Of a stretch of 64,000 bases of DNA, positions 21,101-36,100 are shown one piece after another. This stretch comes from Saccharina japonica (lineage: Eukaryota; Sar; Phaeophyceae; Laminariales; Laminariaceae), in the NCBI GenBank assembly GCA_008828725.1, contig MEHQ01002830.1, positions 129,501-193,500 of the forward strand. The letters run 5' to 3'. The stretch's first letter is position 1. Every line of letters starts with the position of its first letter. The notes below the pieces were generated by a model, which was given only the letters and a program-made list of their open reading frames with translations, did not search any database and had not been told where the DNA came from. Made by a program: the position numbers and the translations under genes.

Positions 21101-24100
21101 GCCGCCATGTAGTGTTTTCGCGTGCGGCGAAGGTCGGTCTCAGGCGCCGATACACCCCTGAACGTGTATACGATGTATCGCCTGCCGCGCACCTTTGTTT
21201 CCCGCGCGTGTCGTACTGCTATGCTCAAACATCTATCTACAGTGCAGCACGAGGGGAACTTGCTGGGTGCTTCAAATAGACGCGGCAGTACATTCACCAT
21301 TGATTTTATCTGCGTGACTTGAAAGTTGACCTGTTTTTGGCCAAGGTATTAGTTCTTCCCTGTTTTTATTCCTGGATATGCACGCCCATTTGCATCGCCC
21401 TTGTCCGTTTCACCGCATTTTTCCACATCGGGTCTGTTCCATGCCGACCTCGGCGTCCACCATGCAAGCCGACAGTGCAATCACCGACGGGGATCCAGCG
21501 GACGCCAGGTGCCAATGCGAGACCGGAGTTCTCGACGGCATCTCGGGACTGTGCGGTGAGTCGGCTTGACCCGCCCTATGAGCAAAAATGGCTGAGCTAA
21601 ACAGAATGCAAACACGATATTGTGTTGAGGGACGTCACTGCCGAACCAGTCTTGTACTCTTCCTGATCCTGTGACGTGCATACAAAGCTTGCCCAGGCAG
21701 TTCCAGTTCGATACATACTTCCCTGGCATGCTCCGAGAGCAGCGTGTGAGTCTCTGTACCTCACTCTGGATCGCGAGAGCTGCAACCCCCAAGAAGCAAT
21801 GGCAGGCGCTGACGACTCGTAACCACACAGCTAGTTCTTCGAACGTGGTTCTAAGAAATGTCGTCGGTGCTCTGCGTTTCAGACAACGAAGCTGCTTGTA
21901 TGCTTTAACGTAGATCCAGAAGAAATGTGGACCACTTGTTGGGGCTATGCTATAGTACCGTGTCATGTGAAATATTTATCGCCGTGTTTTGTACGAGAAC
22001 TTCTGCATTGAATTTCCTCCGTGGATGTATCTCGTTTGCCTGTCCGCTTTCGACTGTACTCTGCCCGAACGTAGTGTGTTTATTTAACGGCCAATGCGAC
22101 ACTGGCTGCTGCAACACGGTCACAGGACGATGCACAGGTAAGACCGTCGCGCGCCATCGAGATGTGGACGTTGCGATTCTTCGAGGAGGAAGGCCGTATA
22201 TTATTTGCCGTACTGTTTGCAATGCATGTTTGTGCTGTATTCCATACATTACGTAGTATCCCAAGCACTTTCACAGTTCGTCCAACGCTGAGCTTACTAA
22301 GACAATGTACTCCCGTGAGGTACTTCTTTTGTTCATGGAGGAGATTCGCCAACTCGTTTGACATAGTGTTTCCGCGTGCGGTGAAGGTCGGTCTCTGACA
22401 TCGGCATATCTCCGGACGTGTATACACTGCATCACCTGCTTCACACACCTTTGTTGTCCACCTGTGTCGTACTGGTATTCACTATAAGAATTTATATATA
22501 TAGTGAAGCACGAGGGGAATTTGATATGTGCTTCAAACGGGTGCGATTGTACATTCACCTTTGGGTCGGACTGCGTGAAGCACATATTTACCTCGCTTCG
22601 TCTAACGTTTTTTCTGTCCGCTGTTTGGGTTTCTTGACCCGCACGCCTATGTTCATCGTCCTTGTCCTCCTGCGTCAAATGCCTCTACATCGCGTCTGCT
22701 CCGTGCCGAACTCGGCGTCCACCATGCAAGCCGATAGCGAAATCACCGACGGTGATCCAGCGGACGTCAGGTGCCAATGCGAGACCAACGTTCTGGACGG
22801 CTCCTCGGGATTGTGCGGTGAGTCTACTCGACCCACGCGATGACAGTGACTGCTTAAGCTAAACAGAGCGCGAACACAGTGTGTTGACCGACCTTACTTA
22901 CTGATTAACACGCCTTGGACGTTTAATTATCCCGAATACCGACCTGAACATCTTGCTCTGGCAGTTCCAGTACCATAGATATGCCCTTGGCATACTCCGA
23001 GAGTGGCATACGGCTCCCTGTATGTCACTCTGAATCGCGAGAGCTGCAAAACCCGATGAACAATGGCAGTCGCTGACGATTCGTACAAAACAACAATTAA
23101 TTCGATGGTCTAGTGAAAACCTCAACACCTAGCTTGAAGTCAATCGCGTGCGTGATCGCTCGTCAACTCCTCGAAAGGGCAATGACGTATAGTTCGCTTT
23201 GTTGATTTTGGGTCGCAGTTATCAGGCGCTCATACAACCTAACCCTGATGAGACTACACATGTTCCCGCGTCCAACCGTGCGGCATGGGCACCGGTCACA
23301 ACACGCCGCTCTTCGAACGTGGTTCTCATAGTTGTATTGGTGTTCCTGGATTAAAACAACACAGCTGCTGCGCATTTATAACTAAATGTGCCAATAATGT
23401 GGTTCGATTGTTGAGGCTACGCTGTAGTAACGTGTCATCCGAAATGTTTATCGTCGGGATTTATCGTGGGTTTCTCCAACTATTTTTATCCATGGCCGTA
23501 TCTTGTTTGGATGTCCGCCTTGAACTGTGCCCTGACCCAACGTAGTGTGTATATTCAACGGGCAATGCGACACTGGCTGCTGCAATACGGTTACAGGACT
23601 ATGCACAGGTGAGACCGCCGCACGCCATCGCGATGCGGTGTTTCCCACGAAACGAGGGGGAAGACAGTTACCTATTGCCATACCGTTTTCAACAACACTC
23701 TTGCTGGATTCCATACCGTACCCTATGCCCTGAGAAAAAGGCACGGATCGTTCGACGCGTAACGTTCCTGGACAATCTTCTACCACGAGAAACCGCTATG
23801 ATGAATAAGGTAGATTCCACAACCCGCAATGCATCATGTCGATCACCAGGAGGCTGCGGCCATGTAGTGTTTCCACATCCGAGCGTATTAGGTCTGAGGC
23901 GCCGGTAATTATCTGAACGTGTCTACGATGCATCATTTGCCGCACACCTTAGGTTTCCGCGTGTGTCTTACTGATATATTCAATGATGTATCTACAGTGC
24001 AGCACGAGGAAAACTTGCCGGATGGTGTAAACGGATGCGACAGTACATTCGCCATTCCGTAGGACTGCGTTACGCAAATATTTAAGTGGGCTTATATAAA

Positions 24101-27100
24101 CTGATCCTTCTCCGCTGTATGGGGTTGGATCCGTACGCCCATTAGCACCGTCCTTACCCTTCTGCTCCGCATGTCTTCACATCGGGTTCGTTTCATGCCG
24201 AAATCGACCTCCGCCATGCAAGTCGGAAGTTTAATCGCTGAAGGACTTTCAGCGGACGTCAGGTGCCAGTGCGAGACAGGCGTTCTTGACGATTTGACGG
24301 GATTGTGCGGTGAGTGGGCTTGGCCCGCACGATGAGCGAGATGCGCAGAGCCAACACAAATCGCAAAAACGTCGGGTTGGGCAACGTTATTGCCGAACCC
24401 TTGTTGACTGTTCCCTGACCATTTTGACCGACATGAAAAAACTTGCTCAGGCAGTTCAAATGCCATACTTTGGTACACGTTTTCCTGGCCTCCTCAGAGA
24501 GTGGCGTATGGCTCTCTGTACTTCCCTCCACATAGCGAAAGCCAGGCAAATATTTCAGAGCCTGACGAGTCGTAGACTCACAGCGCATGCTAGATTGTCT
24601 CGTGAAAACCACAACGAAAATCTATGTAGATCAATCGCGCGCCAATGCCCTATAAAAAACTCTTAGAAATGGCAATGACCGGTCGTTGGCTTTGCCGATT
24701 TCGTGTCCTCGTTATTGGGCACTCATGTAACCCGACTTCAATTGTCCCTAGAGGCCCCGTTCCGATATTGTTTATTTCGCATATTGCCCACACAGTAGAC
24801 TAGAGACTAGAAACTACCGTGTCGTTTGTTTAGCGAATTCTTACGTCTACCATTGTGGGGCATGGGCACCAGTCACATTGCGCCGAACTTCAAACGTGGT
24901 TATCACAATGTCGTCGATGTTCCTCGATTTATACAACGCAACTGCTGCTACAATTCTGGGTAGATCCAAACGAAATGCGGATCCGTTTTCTTTTGGGGTA
25001 ATCCTAGATAACCGTCCCATTCGAAAGATCTATCGTCGAGTGCTCTACGTGAGTGTCTTCAACGAATCTTCTTCGTGGCCGTATCCTGTCCGCCTGTCCG
25101 CTTTGAACTGTGCTGTGACCGTACATAGAGTGCCGATTCAACAACCAATGCGACACTGACTGCTGCAACACGGTTACAGGAGAGTGCACAGGTGAGGCCG
25201 TCGCGCGCCATCGAAATGCGGACGCGGCGACAGTGCGATATAGAAAGCAGTTACCAATTGCTGTACTGTTTGCAACACTATTCTTGCTGGATTCCGTACC
25301 GTACCCTATCCCCTAAGCAAATGCACGCATCATTGGAGTGTTTACGATAGAAGTGAAAACACTATTTCCTTTCCTTCCGCTCACAAAAGTCAATTCCCTT
25401 CCTCTCGTGGTTTCGGTGTGTTTGCGATAGAAGTAAACAAAAACCTGCAGGCGACGCCTCCGAAAATGATGAGGGAAGTGGGGTGAGGCAATGCGGCAAA
25501 CCAAACAAACAACGAAAACAAAAAGTAGCGTACGAGAGGAACGGCAGCCCAGCAACGGTGGCGGCGGCAGGGGTATAACCGCAGTGCCGCAGCTGCTATC
25601 CCACGACCGCAAGTCGCAACACCGGTGGCTACAGCTACGTGGCGGCAGCCCCAGCAGCATCGGCAGCGCCAGCAGCAGCGGCAGCAGACGCAGCAGCAGA
25701 TCAGCAGAAGCAACAGCTTCCGTTTTTGCTTTTTTTATATTGCGTCCGACTATTCTTGTCGTCGACTGCTGCTCCTGCTGCTGCCCACGACCTACGCGCG
25801 ACACCGCGCCAGCACGCTCCGCTCCAAGCCCGCCCGGCGCCCGACATATATAGACCGTGGCGGCGCGCCGCCGCTGCTGCTAGTGCTGCTACCGCAGTGT
25901 GGGGAAACTGAAATGATACACGACGATCTGTCATCCTGTCGCGCTCTACGAGCAAGGCGGTACGAGTACGTCTCTATACGAGTACGACTCGTACGAGTAG
26001 TTTTTCTGAACAGCGCATCCTCCACGACACCAAGCCGGCGAGAGCGTACCGTAGCGGGCCGCCAGCCGTCCGCCGGCGCCCCGTTAGGCAAATCCAGCAC
26101 CACTCGTCCGTATCATACTGTAGCTACACCTCTCGAGCCTCTGTGCTCCCACCGGTTGTTGTGTTGTGTAGAGCAAGCAACAAGGTTGGGGCTCTAGTTG
26201 GGGCCTATGGGAGACATCTCCCATAATTTGGGGCGTCCTGCGTCGGTAGAATTCTCGGTGCGTGTAGGCCAATCAAACTGAGAGACAAAAGTTACCGTAA
26301 CTTTTGGTCAAAACCATACTTCTCTAAATAATATTTTCGCCGTTTTTTCAAACATTTACCTCAAATCCTCCCTTCGGACGAATTTTTAGAGAAGTAAAAG
26401 TAAAAAAAAAACGCAAACACTCCATTCAACGCTGAACATACTAGAACAACCTGCTCCCGTAAGGAGCTGATTTTGTTCATAGGGTCGATTCCCCGATCGG
26501 CAATGCATCATGTTGATCACCAGAATGCTGATACCATGTAGTGTTTCCACCTTCGGACATATCAGGTATGAGGCGCCGATATGTACTTGAACGTGTCTAC
26601 GATGCATCATCTGCCGCACACCTTTGGTCTACGCGCGTGTCGCACTGACTTGCCCTATGATAGATCTACAGTGCAGAACGAGGGGAACTTGCTGGATGAG
26701 GTAAACGGATGCGACAATACATTCGCTATTGCGTTTGACTGCATGGCGTACGTATATACATGAAATTTTCTACACTGATCCTTCTCCGCTGTTTAGGTTT
26801 AGATCCGCACGCCCATTTGCACCGTCCTTACCTTTCTGCTCCGCATGTCTTCACATCGGGTCCGTGCCATGCCCAAATCGTCCTCCGCCATGCAAGCCGG
26901 AGGTTTGTTCGCTGACAGCGTTTCAGCAGACGTCAGGTGCCAATGTGAGACCGGCTTTCTGCACGAGTCGACGGGACTGTGTGGTGAGTGGGTTTGACTC
27001 GCGCGATGAGCGAGATTCGCAGAGCCAGCACAGAGCGCAAAACCACGGTGTTGAGTAAAGTTATTGCCGAACCCGTGCTGACTGTTACCTGATCCTTGGG

Positions 27101-30100
27101 ACTGACATCCAAATCTTGCTCACGCAGTTCCAATACCATACACATTCTCCTGTATTCCTCCGCGAGTGGCGTATGGATCTTTGTACCTCACTCCGTGTTG
27201 CGAGAGCGGCGATAATCGAAGGGCAACGGCAGGGCCTGACGATTCGTACACACACAGCTATGCTTGATCATCGAGTGTGAACCTCACCACCTAGTTTTAG
27301 GTCAATCGCGTTATAAATTGTCCTCAAGTCGTTGAAATGGCAATGGTCGGTAGTCTATCTTTTGGAGTTGGTGTACTTGGTTTTAAGCGCTCAAGCAATG
27401 TGACTACAATCGGACACTATAGAGACCCATTCCAATGTTAAATGTTGAGTGTTACACATGTGGTCTGCATTAGACAAGAAACTACCGAGACTCTTGTTTA
27501 CGGAAATACTTCATCTACAAGGGTGTGGCATGGGCACTGGTCATATTCCGCCGATCTTCGAACGTGGTTATCATAATGTCGCCGATGTCTGCGATTTACA
27601 CAGCGCCACTGCTGCTACTACTCTAGATATATCCAAACGGAAGAAGGATCCGTTTTCGGTCGAAGTTATACTACAGTACCGTGTCATTCGAGATATCTAC
27701 GGTCGAGTTTGTTTCGTCAACTTCTTCAACGATTTCCCTTCGTGGCCGTATCCCGTCTGCCTGTCCGCTTTGAACTGTGCTATGACCGAACATAGGATGT
27801 ATATTCAACGGCCAATGCGACACTGGTTGCTGCAATACGGTTACAGGAGAATGCACAGGTAAGACTGTCGTGCGCCATCTAAATGAGGACACGGCGACCG
27901 TGCGATGTGGAAAGCAGTTACCAATTGCCCTACTGTTTGCAACACTACGCTTTCTGGATTCCATACCGTACCCTATGCCCTAAGCAAATGCCCGGATAGT
28001 TCAACGCTTAACGTTCCTGGACAGTCTCCGCCCGCGATAAACTGCTTTGTTCAATGAAGTAGATTCCACAACCCGCAATACATCGCGTCAATCGCCAGGA
28101 GGCTGGGGCCATGTAATATTAGGTATGAGGCACCGGTATGTGTCTGAACGTGTAAAAAACTGCATCACCTGCTGAAAACCTTTGGTTTCTGCGTGTGTCG
28201 TACTGATATACCCTATGATATATCTACCGTGCAGCACGAGGAGATCTTGCTCGGTGCTTCAAACAGACGCGACAGTACATATGCGTTTGACGGCGTGACG
28301 CACATATTTACGTGCGTTCATCTTAACTGATCCTTCTCCGCTGTATGGCTTTTTGATCCGCACGCCGATTCGCATCGTGCTTACCCTCATGCGTCGAATG
28401 TCTTCACATCGGGTCCGTGCCATGACGAAATCGACCTTCGCTATGCAAGCCGGAAGTTTAATCTCTGAAGGAGTTCCAGCGGACGTCAGGTGCCAATGCG
28501 AGACAGGCGTTTTGGACGAGTCGACGGGATTGTGCGGTGAGTGGGCTTGAGCGACGGGATGAGCGTGATTGACAGAGCCTAAGCAGAACGCAAATACGTT
28601 GTGTTGAGTAACGTTACTGCCGAACCAGTGTTGATTGTTTCCTGTTCTTTGTGGCCGACATAAAAGGTTGCTCAGGCAGTTTCAATACCACACACATTCT
28701 CCTGTATTCCTCAGATAGTGGCGTATGGCTCTCTGTACCTCACTCCGAATCGCGAGAGCTACGATAACCAAGAAGAAATAGCAGGGCCTGACGATTCGCA
28801 CACGCACAGCTATGCTTGATCGTCTAATGCAAACCTCACCACCTAGTGTTAGGTCAATCGCGTTAAAGATTGTTCTCAAGTCTTTAAAATGGCAAATGTC
28901 GGTAGTCTACGCTTTGGATTTCGTGTCCTTGTTATTGGGCGCTCGAGAAACCTGACCACAATCGGATATTATCGAGACCCGTTCCAAACTGGTGTGGTAC
29001 ACATGTGGCCTGCAGTAGACTAGAAAGGATCCGCGACGCGTCTTCAAGGTATGCTTACGCTTACAATCGTATGGCATGCGTACCGGTCACATTGAGACGA
29101 TCTTCGAACGTGGTTACACATATGCCGTCGATGTCCGACGATTCACACAACACAACCGCGGCAATACGTTCTAGGTAGACGACAAAGGAATGTGGTTCAG
29201 TTGTTGCGGGTATGCTACGCTGCGGTGTCACTCGAAATGTCTATCGCCGGTTTTTTCTACGTGAATGTATTACTAATGCTCCTCCGTTGCTATATGCCGT
29301 CTACCTGTCCACTCTGAACTGTGCTTTGGCCGAACATAGAGTGTAGATTCAACAACCAATGCGACACTGGCTGCTGCAACACGGTTAGAGGAGAATGCGC
29401 AGGTAAGGCCGTCGCGCGCCATCGCATTGCAGATGTTGCGACGATGTGAGGGGGGAGGCGGTTACCAATTGCCGCACAGTTTGCAACAATACTCTTGCTG
29501 CATTCAATACGGGCCCCATGCACCCCAAGCATTTGCACAGGTCGTCTAGCGCCCGGTGTTTTAGGGACAATTACAAGGCGTTATAGGACATTGACGCGTG
29601 CTGCGGTTGGGGAAGCACTGTCTGGGTGTAGTCATCGATGCCCGAGATGCTTGAGTAATATATATTAGCTTAGGAGATATATACCTCACATAACAACCAA
29701 GCTACCCAAGGGGGACACATTATCCGTTGGGTTGTCGTTTCGGTGCCCATGCGCTAGGCATCTAACCCTAGCCTGCATGTGTCGGATATCGCCTCAGTCA
29801 ACCAGCCTTATCGATCACATATGACTGTGCTCATAACTGCGAATTTCTATCACAGCACGGCTCTATTCAAACATGGACGGCCTGTGACGTTAGTAATGAC
29901 CCTACGTTTCGAAAACTAGCTTCTACGCACCGCCTCCGGTGAAACTTCGTTGCATGCCCTTGCGGTATTAACTTAGCACGTTGCGCTCCCTCCAGGTTAG
30001 CACAGACTTTAAAGGCGAGGGGACTTCCTCGTCGCCTTCAGATCATATCTGCATATTATCGTCATTTCATGTAACTTGGGGGTGTCACTGCAGTATATGT

Positions 30101-33100
30101 TGCGCCTAGCATCCCAGGAGTACATACTACGATGATTTTAGAACGTGTTGCAGACTCGCCATTGGATGCCATATATACGTATGCACACCTTAAGCTTAAT
30201 GGACATGCTCGAATCCCTTTAGCGTCTCCAGTTTATGAATTTTGAAACCGCGAGAAAGGCTCATATTCCATTCAGTCGTAAACAGTATTGAATAAGTGTT
30301 ATTTGCGGGACCTTTGAACTGGTTCAAATTGCTTTGGCTATGCGGATGGCTGCCTCTTATTCTTCGTGAAACAATTAGCTTCCACTTTGTTGACAATGTG
30401 ATATTCCGCACTCATTATATCCCCTCTCTCCGCATCACCGGCACCAGATACATCGGTTACACAGGGCGGCACTGCCGACGTCGAATGTCAATGTATAAGC
30501 TCTTCGATAAACGATGCTGGAATATGCGGTGAGTCACTTTAGACCCATGCGATGTACGCTACGTGCCCGGGGGTATTGACGGCAGGGAGTCCTGCATTGA
30601 ATGACCCTGCCAAGTGCACAACGTAATATCTAAATAGCTAATCACAGGAATACTCCCTGTGCAGCACTTGGGGCGTTATTTCGTGTCCACGCACGGTACA
30701 GGCCTGTTGACTACTCAGGTTTTCATCTGTTACCACAGACATATACAACGATGTTATTGGATCACTCTTGCTCCCCCTGGCCGAACGTATTACTGTGTGT
30801 CCAGTACCGTATACACTGCATGCCTGATATATATATATATTAGTGTTGGGCTTATTTTGCTCTCAGGAAGATCGATTTCCATTTACTTACGAGTAGGTGT
30901 ATGGCATTAACTCAATCCTGCGCTGGAATTAATAGGAGTCCATGCTTTATACCGCAGAGACATGACATTGCCGGTGTACTGATAACTTGAGTGTAGGGTA
31001 ACCTGGCCCATTTCTTGATTGTGCGGTATACGGTAGGTAAGTGTAACGTGCCCTCGTTGATTTGTCGATTTCGCCCGTTTGTGCGCCACATTGATCATCT
31101 ATGCTGAACTCAAATAAATGGATAAGGATGAGTATTATTTCCGAGTCTACGTTCGTGCTTCCGCGTGAAAGCGTGAAACCGTTGCCGGAAAGGTATGCCT
31201 AGGTGTAGGCTGGAGGTGATTCCTCCGATGCTACACGGTGTAGCAGATTCGTCAACGACCTGGTTGCATGTTGCAGCACGCGTAGGCATTCTCGTCGACA
31301 CTTGCACGAGGGAAAATATATGTGTACGTACGTAACGCTTGGTAGCTTGAAGAAACGGGTTTATTACCGACTTCACGTGTAGAAATATCTTGAATCAGGC
31401 TCGAAACGAACTTTAGCTACGAAGGCGGTGAAACAGATGTCTTGTAACGTTCTTCGTGCTTTACAGCACGGACGTAGTGTTAAAACTAGCTTCGCGTGTG
31501 ATGACCAGAAATAATTGTGTGACGTGTTTTACGCTTACAGCTTCAAAATTTGATAGTCTCGAAAGCAAAGCTTTGCCTGCGAGGTCACAAGACTCGTCGT
31601 GTGGCATATGGCTGCGTTTGCGGCGTGAAAACAATGTTGAACGTACGTGTCCGAGTTTTCTGCAGAAGAACGTGGAACTGGGCTCATTATTCCTACTGCT
31701 ACCCGCGTGAATGCGCGACAGCAGTCTCCTTTCCTGCTTCGCGCGTAGAGGCGTGAAAGACGTACTACTTATTGTTACCCTGTCCAACAACTTTGATGAA
31801 AATCGATGAAGAAAGTCGATGTCGATGCTGCCGGGTAGATGCTGATCTTCTGATAGTTGGAGAAGAAATCAGATTCCTCTACACTTGTTTACTTGAAATT
31901 TCTTCGAATGTAGAACGTGACGAGCTCGCCGGGAGACGTCGTTCCTTGTTGCCAGTCGGTGCGTCGACCAAAGTCGAGGTAATAACGACGCGTGCTACGG
32001 TAGAGGTAGCACTTTTTGGCTGATTTTGTTTCTGGCCGATCGGGCTCCTCAACCCAAATTCGTCGGACTTTCATCCTTGTGACCGATCATGTTTCAGAAT
32101 TTACTGCGGTCATGAGATTTCTCATCCGGCAGCACTTTTGTTTTCCTCCCATATCATTTTTTCGGTGAGGTATGACGCTCCTTAAGTGAGGAGCTCAGAA
32201 AAAACATGTCGCACCTCTATCGTAGCATGCGTCTAACCTGGAATTATGACGCGTGTTTCGAGGGTATGTATCTGTAAAGTGAGGTGGGAAAGGTGGCCCC
32301 TAAGTGTCTATAAAAATCACTTATGGAGAAGAAAAAAGTCATGGTTTGAAAAGGCGCTTATATGGCCATATTGAATAAAAGATTGGTCTAAGAGATCAAG
32401 AGAAAGGAAAAAGGAAAAGAGTAGAGTGGAAAAGAGAAGAGGAGTAGAGGTGTAGAGCAGTAGAGAAGAAGAGTAGAGTGATCGAGGTGGGCGGTGCCTG
32501 CACCTGATCATCTCTGTACAATGCCCATGCTACGGACAGTTACATTCTACCGTAGTCCGTACTGGTCCCTGTAATGTTCTGAACAACGATCTAGTAACGT
32601 TCTAGCAACAGTATCAGCATCGTTTCTGATGGAGATGTTCTGGGCATACAATACAGCGTACTACGAGTAAGACAAACTCGTGATATATTCGCATATTGCA
32701 TTTACCCGAATATCTAGACTATGATACTCATATAGCCGCATCAGTGCGTAGTGACTGCACGTCACGATAGACACGTATGTATCTCAACCTCCATACGCTA
32801 GCAGAGCACATGCAATGTTTGTAATATAGTGTTCAACACGTCGCCTAGAATACCCTCTTTTCTAGTTCGAGTCCTGATTTATAGCTACTCGGCTTGGCAC
32901 AGCAGTAATTTTTCACAATAAACCGATTTTTTTATATCTTATTTGGCCGAAGGGGCCCTTTAACGTACGACGTGGACGATATGCTTGATGAGGGGATACA
33001 ATATATGTACACCGGGCGTGATTAAAGGTGAAGACACCTTTGTCTTTGAAGAAGGCAAGGATGATTAAACGGGTACTAAAGAAGCAAAGCATACGGCAAT

Positions 33101-36100
33101 ACAGGTAGTTGGTCTGTAACCGTGCGTCGCCATCTATACTCGTGCTGCGAGGATTGAGAGGGCACGGTGAGACAGAGAGCTTGCATCTGTTTCTCAGCAA
33201 ACAGCCACATATATAAGTACCAGTCATGCCGCTTTTTGGTCGTATCCATATTCATAAGTAGTGCCAGGCGTTTTGTCTATCTGTCAATACAGCCTCGCGA
33301 CTCACAGCGTCCTCGAGCCGCCTTATCCCATGGGCCAAGAGGTTGGGTGTAACAACTAGTGGAACACTGGGTCTCATGCCGTGTCGAGTCGTCGCCGTCA
33401 CGCCCCGACAGTTGCCGACAATTCCGAGGCAGTTCGCCGGCTATGAAACCTGAATTGTGGCTGGATCTGGTGTTCCAATCTCTCCATCGGTATTTGTTTT
33501 GCCGGTTCACGTTTTTCCCATCAAGCATATCACGGCCAGAGTCTGCTGGCTTTTTCTTGAAAACGGGTAAGGATCGCAGAGTTTTTCCGCCACAGATCCA
33601 GCAGCTGGTAGTGCCACTCAGATATAATAGCGTCATACTCCAGGATCCGAACTCCTTCTACCATATACACCACTCTAAAAAAAGGGGGATGAAAGCCCTG
33701 ACTCCCAGGGCCTGTCCAAGCCCGAATGGCGTGGAAACACTATCTCCACCCTGGCTGATTTCTTATTCACTGGGATCTGTGCAGCGAGCGCCATCTGGGG
33801 GGGGGGGGGGTCGAGCTCCCCCTTCGGAGAAGAAACATGTCGCAAACTATTTTATCTCCAAGAAACTGTGGACGAAGTCGGCCATCGCCTAAGTAGATAC
33901 CACCCGGAATGGTGTCCCCAACATGTTAGCTATTGCCGTTAACTTTGGGTACGTAGGCCCAGCGCTACCCCGGGAAAGTCAAGTTCCGTCCGCGATTCAG
34001 ACAACATTTCATGCAGCTACACCTCGAGCACACGAGACAACGTTGACGACAATCGTGGCCCCGCAAGCTGATACCACCCGGCACGGTGTAGAAATCCTAA
34101 CCCCACTGCTTGGTTGTTAGTTGGCTAAGGTTGGCGGAGCCACCAGCCGGTACCACCCTGGAAGGATAAGGTACCATCCCGGGAGCATATACATTTCAAG
34201 GCATCTTGAAATCCAATAAAACCGGGGATGAATGTGGCGGTCCCCTGGGCTGATACCTCCTCCCAGGGTGTGATACTCTGAATCCCAATGGCGGAGGTTT
34301 AGTTGGTTGGATTCGCGAAGCAAGCGGCACCCGGCGATATACGATCCGGTTCCCGTTAAAAGAAGTACTTTGTCTTTAACGCTAACAAATCGGCGACGAA
34401 AACGGTTGTTGCCCGGGAAGAACCCGGCTCTCACGGTGCTTAAGCCCTAACTCCGGATACGCATATGTTGGATAGGAATCGTGACGCCTGCGCACCCCTC
34501 GGCAATGAGGCTCGACAAGTTCACTATCCATGATACAACAGACTTCCAGTATTACGATGACGAATAGCCAAGTAGTGGTATATTGAACACTCGGACCACA
34601 ATCTACGTCCTTCGCTTGCGCAGGTGTTCTGTTTGTACAGCTGTGGGCGCAGTTATGACACATTATTTCACCAGTAGGTAATAAGTCGATACAACGATGC
34701 ACGTACATACGCAGCATCGCCCGAACTACCATTGAAACAGTAGTTAGTGTGGTCACACTGCAAGTTCAGTTTCACGCGTTTTAACCTCCAACTTCGAGCG
34801 CGGCTGCCGCGAGGCCCCAAGGTGGCCACTGACAAGTTTAAAGTCACAATATATTAAACACTTGGCGTTACTTCAGTCAGCATGTACCGTTCCTTGTTTA
34901 CCTCAACCGCATTTTGTTTGTGTTTTTGCTGCTGTGCTCTACAGTAGATTTTGCGACATGTTTTATCACTGCTTCTGTCGAATGGATTCAACACGCCTAA
35001 ACTATCCCGGCCTAACCGAAGCATGAGTGCCGGCGGCGCTGCCGCAGACGCGAAGGCTTGCTATTTATTGGCGTGTTGCATCAGCACCCTTCAAAACGGA
35101 TTCAGTCAGTGGCGTACACCTCCAAAGTGAAATAGCCACGTCAGACCAGGACTGTACCCCAACCACGGTTGTAGCGTACACTTCGATGTTAATAGTCCAA
35201 GTGCAATAGTGAGATCATAGGATTGAGCGGCACCTGAACCGTGGTCACGGCATTTTCCGGTAAGCGGGGTCTCCCTAGGACCTGGCTCGTCTAAGTAGTC
35301 TCGGAGAGAGTTTATTATAGAATGGATTATGTAATCATCGTTGTAATCATCGTTCCGCAGGGTTTTCTTTGTGACATGAAATACTCCCCTCTTCCTTCTC
35401 GTGGCATTGGCAGAGTGCGTTAACGATTCGGAATGCGAACTAGGAGACATCTGCTGCCCGGAGGATCATATATGCCGCGAACCTGATGCCAACGGCCCCA
35501 CTGCTTGCGGTAAGAGAACATTGTGGTGGAGGTACAGATGATTGTCTATGCGGTTGCAGTCTAGGACCACAGCTGGCTAACGGTTGCTCATGTTTTCTTT
35601 AGCGCATTCAGTAATAAACGGCAATGATGATGTAGGGGCCGTGGTAATTTGTGGGTGGTCTCGTTGTGGGATGAAACAAGCCGATAATCGATATCTACGG
35701 CCCCACTGTTCGGTTAGCAAAAAAAGATTGACCTCGACGGACGTCGGCGTTCGCCTCGGCTGCCATGCGCGGCCCACAATATATCCGAAATAGCGATTTT
35801 GACATGTTAGTACCGCTGCCGTGCTCCTTCTCGCCAGGTATGCGTGACCCACCCAGTCTCAAATATATAGTTTCCGATGTTTTGGTGTCATGCCGCTCTG
35901 CCTCTCTCCCAGGTGACCCACATATGACCGGCTTTCATGGCCAGAAGTTCGACTTTACCGGCAAAGACGGCGGGTGGTATGCCCTTGTATCAGATCCCCC
36001 GTCGATGCACTTGAACATGCGCGTCACGGCTCCAGTTCCCTCATTGCCCGAGATAACGTACATTACCGGGCTCTCGCTCCTCACCACCGATGCCGACGGA

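Noticed and set aside
33359..33892. 177-codon ORF in the intron before exon C
   Set aside because: No ATG at its head, no family features, contains the G14 run.
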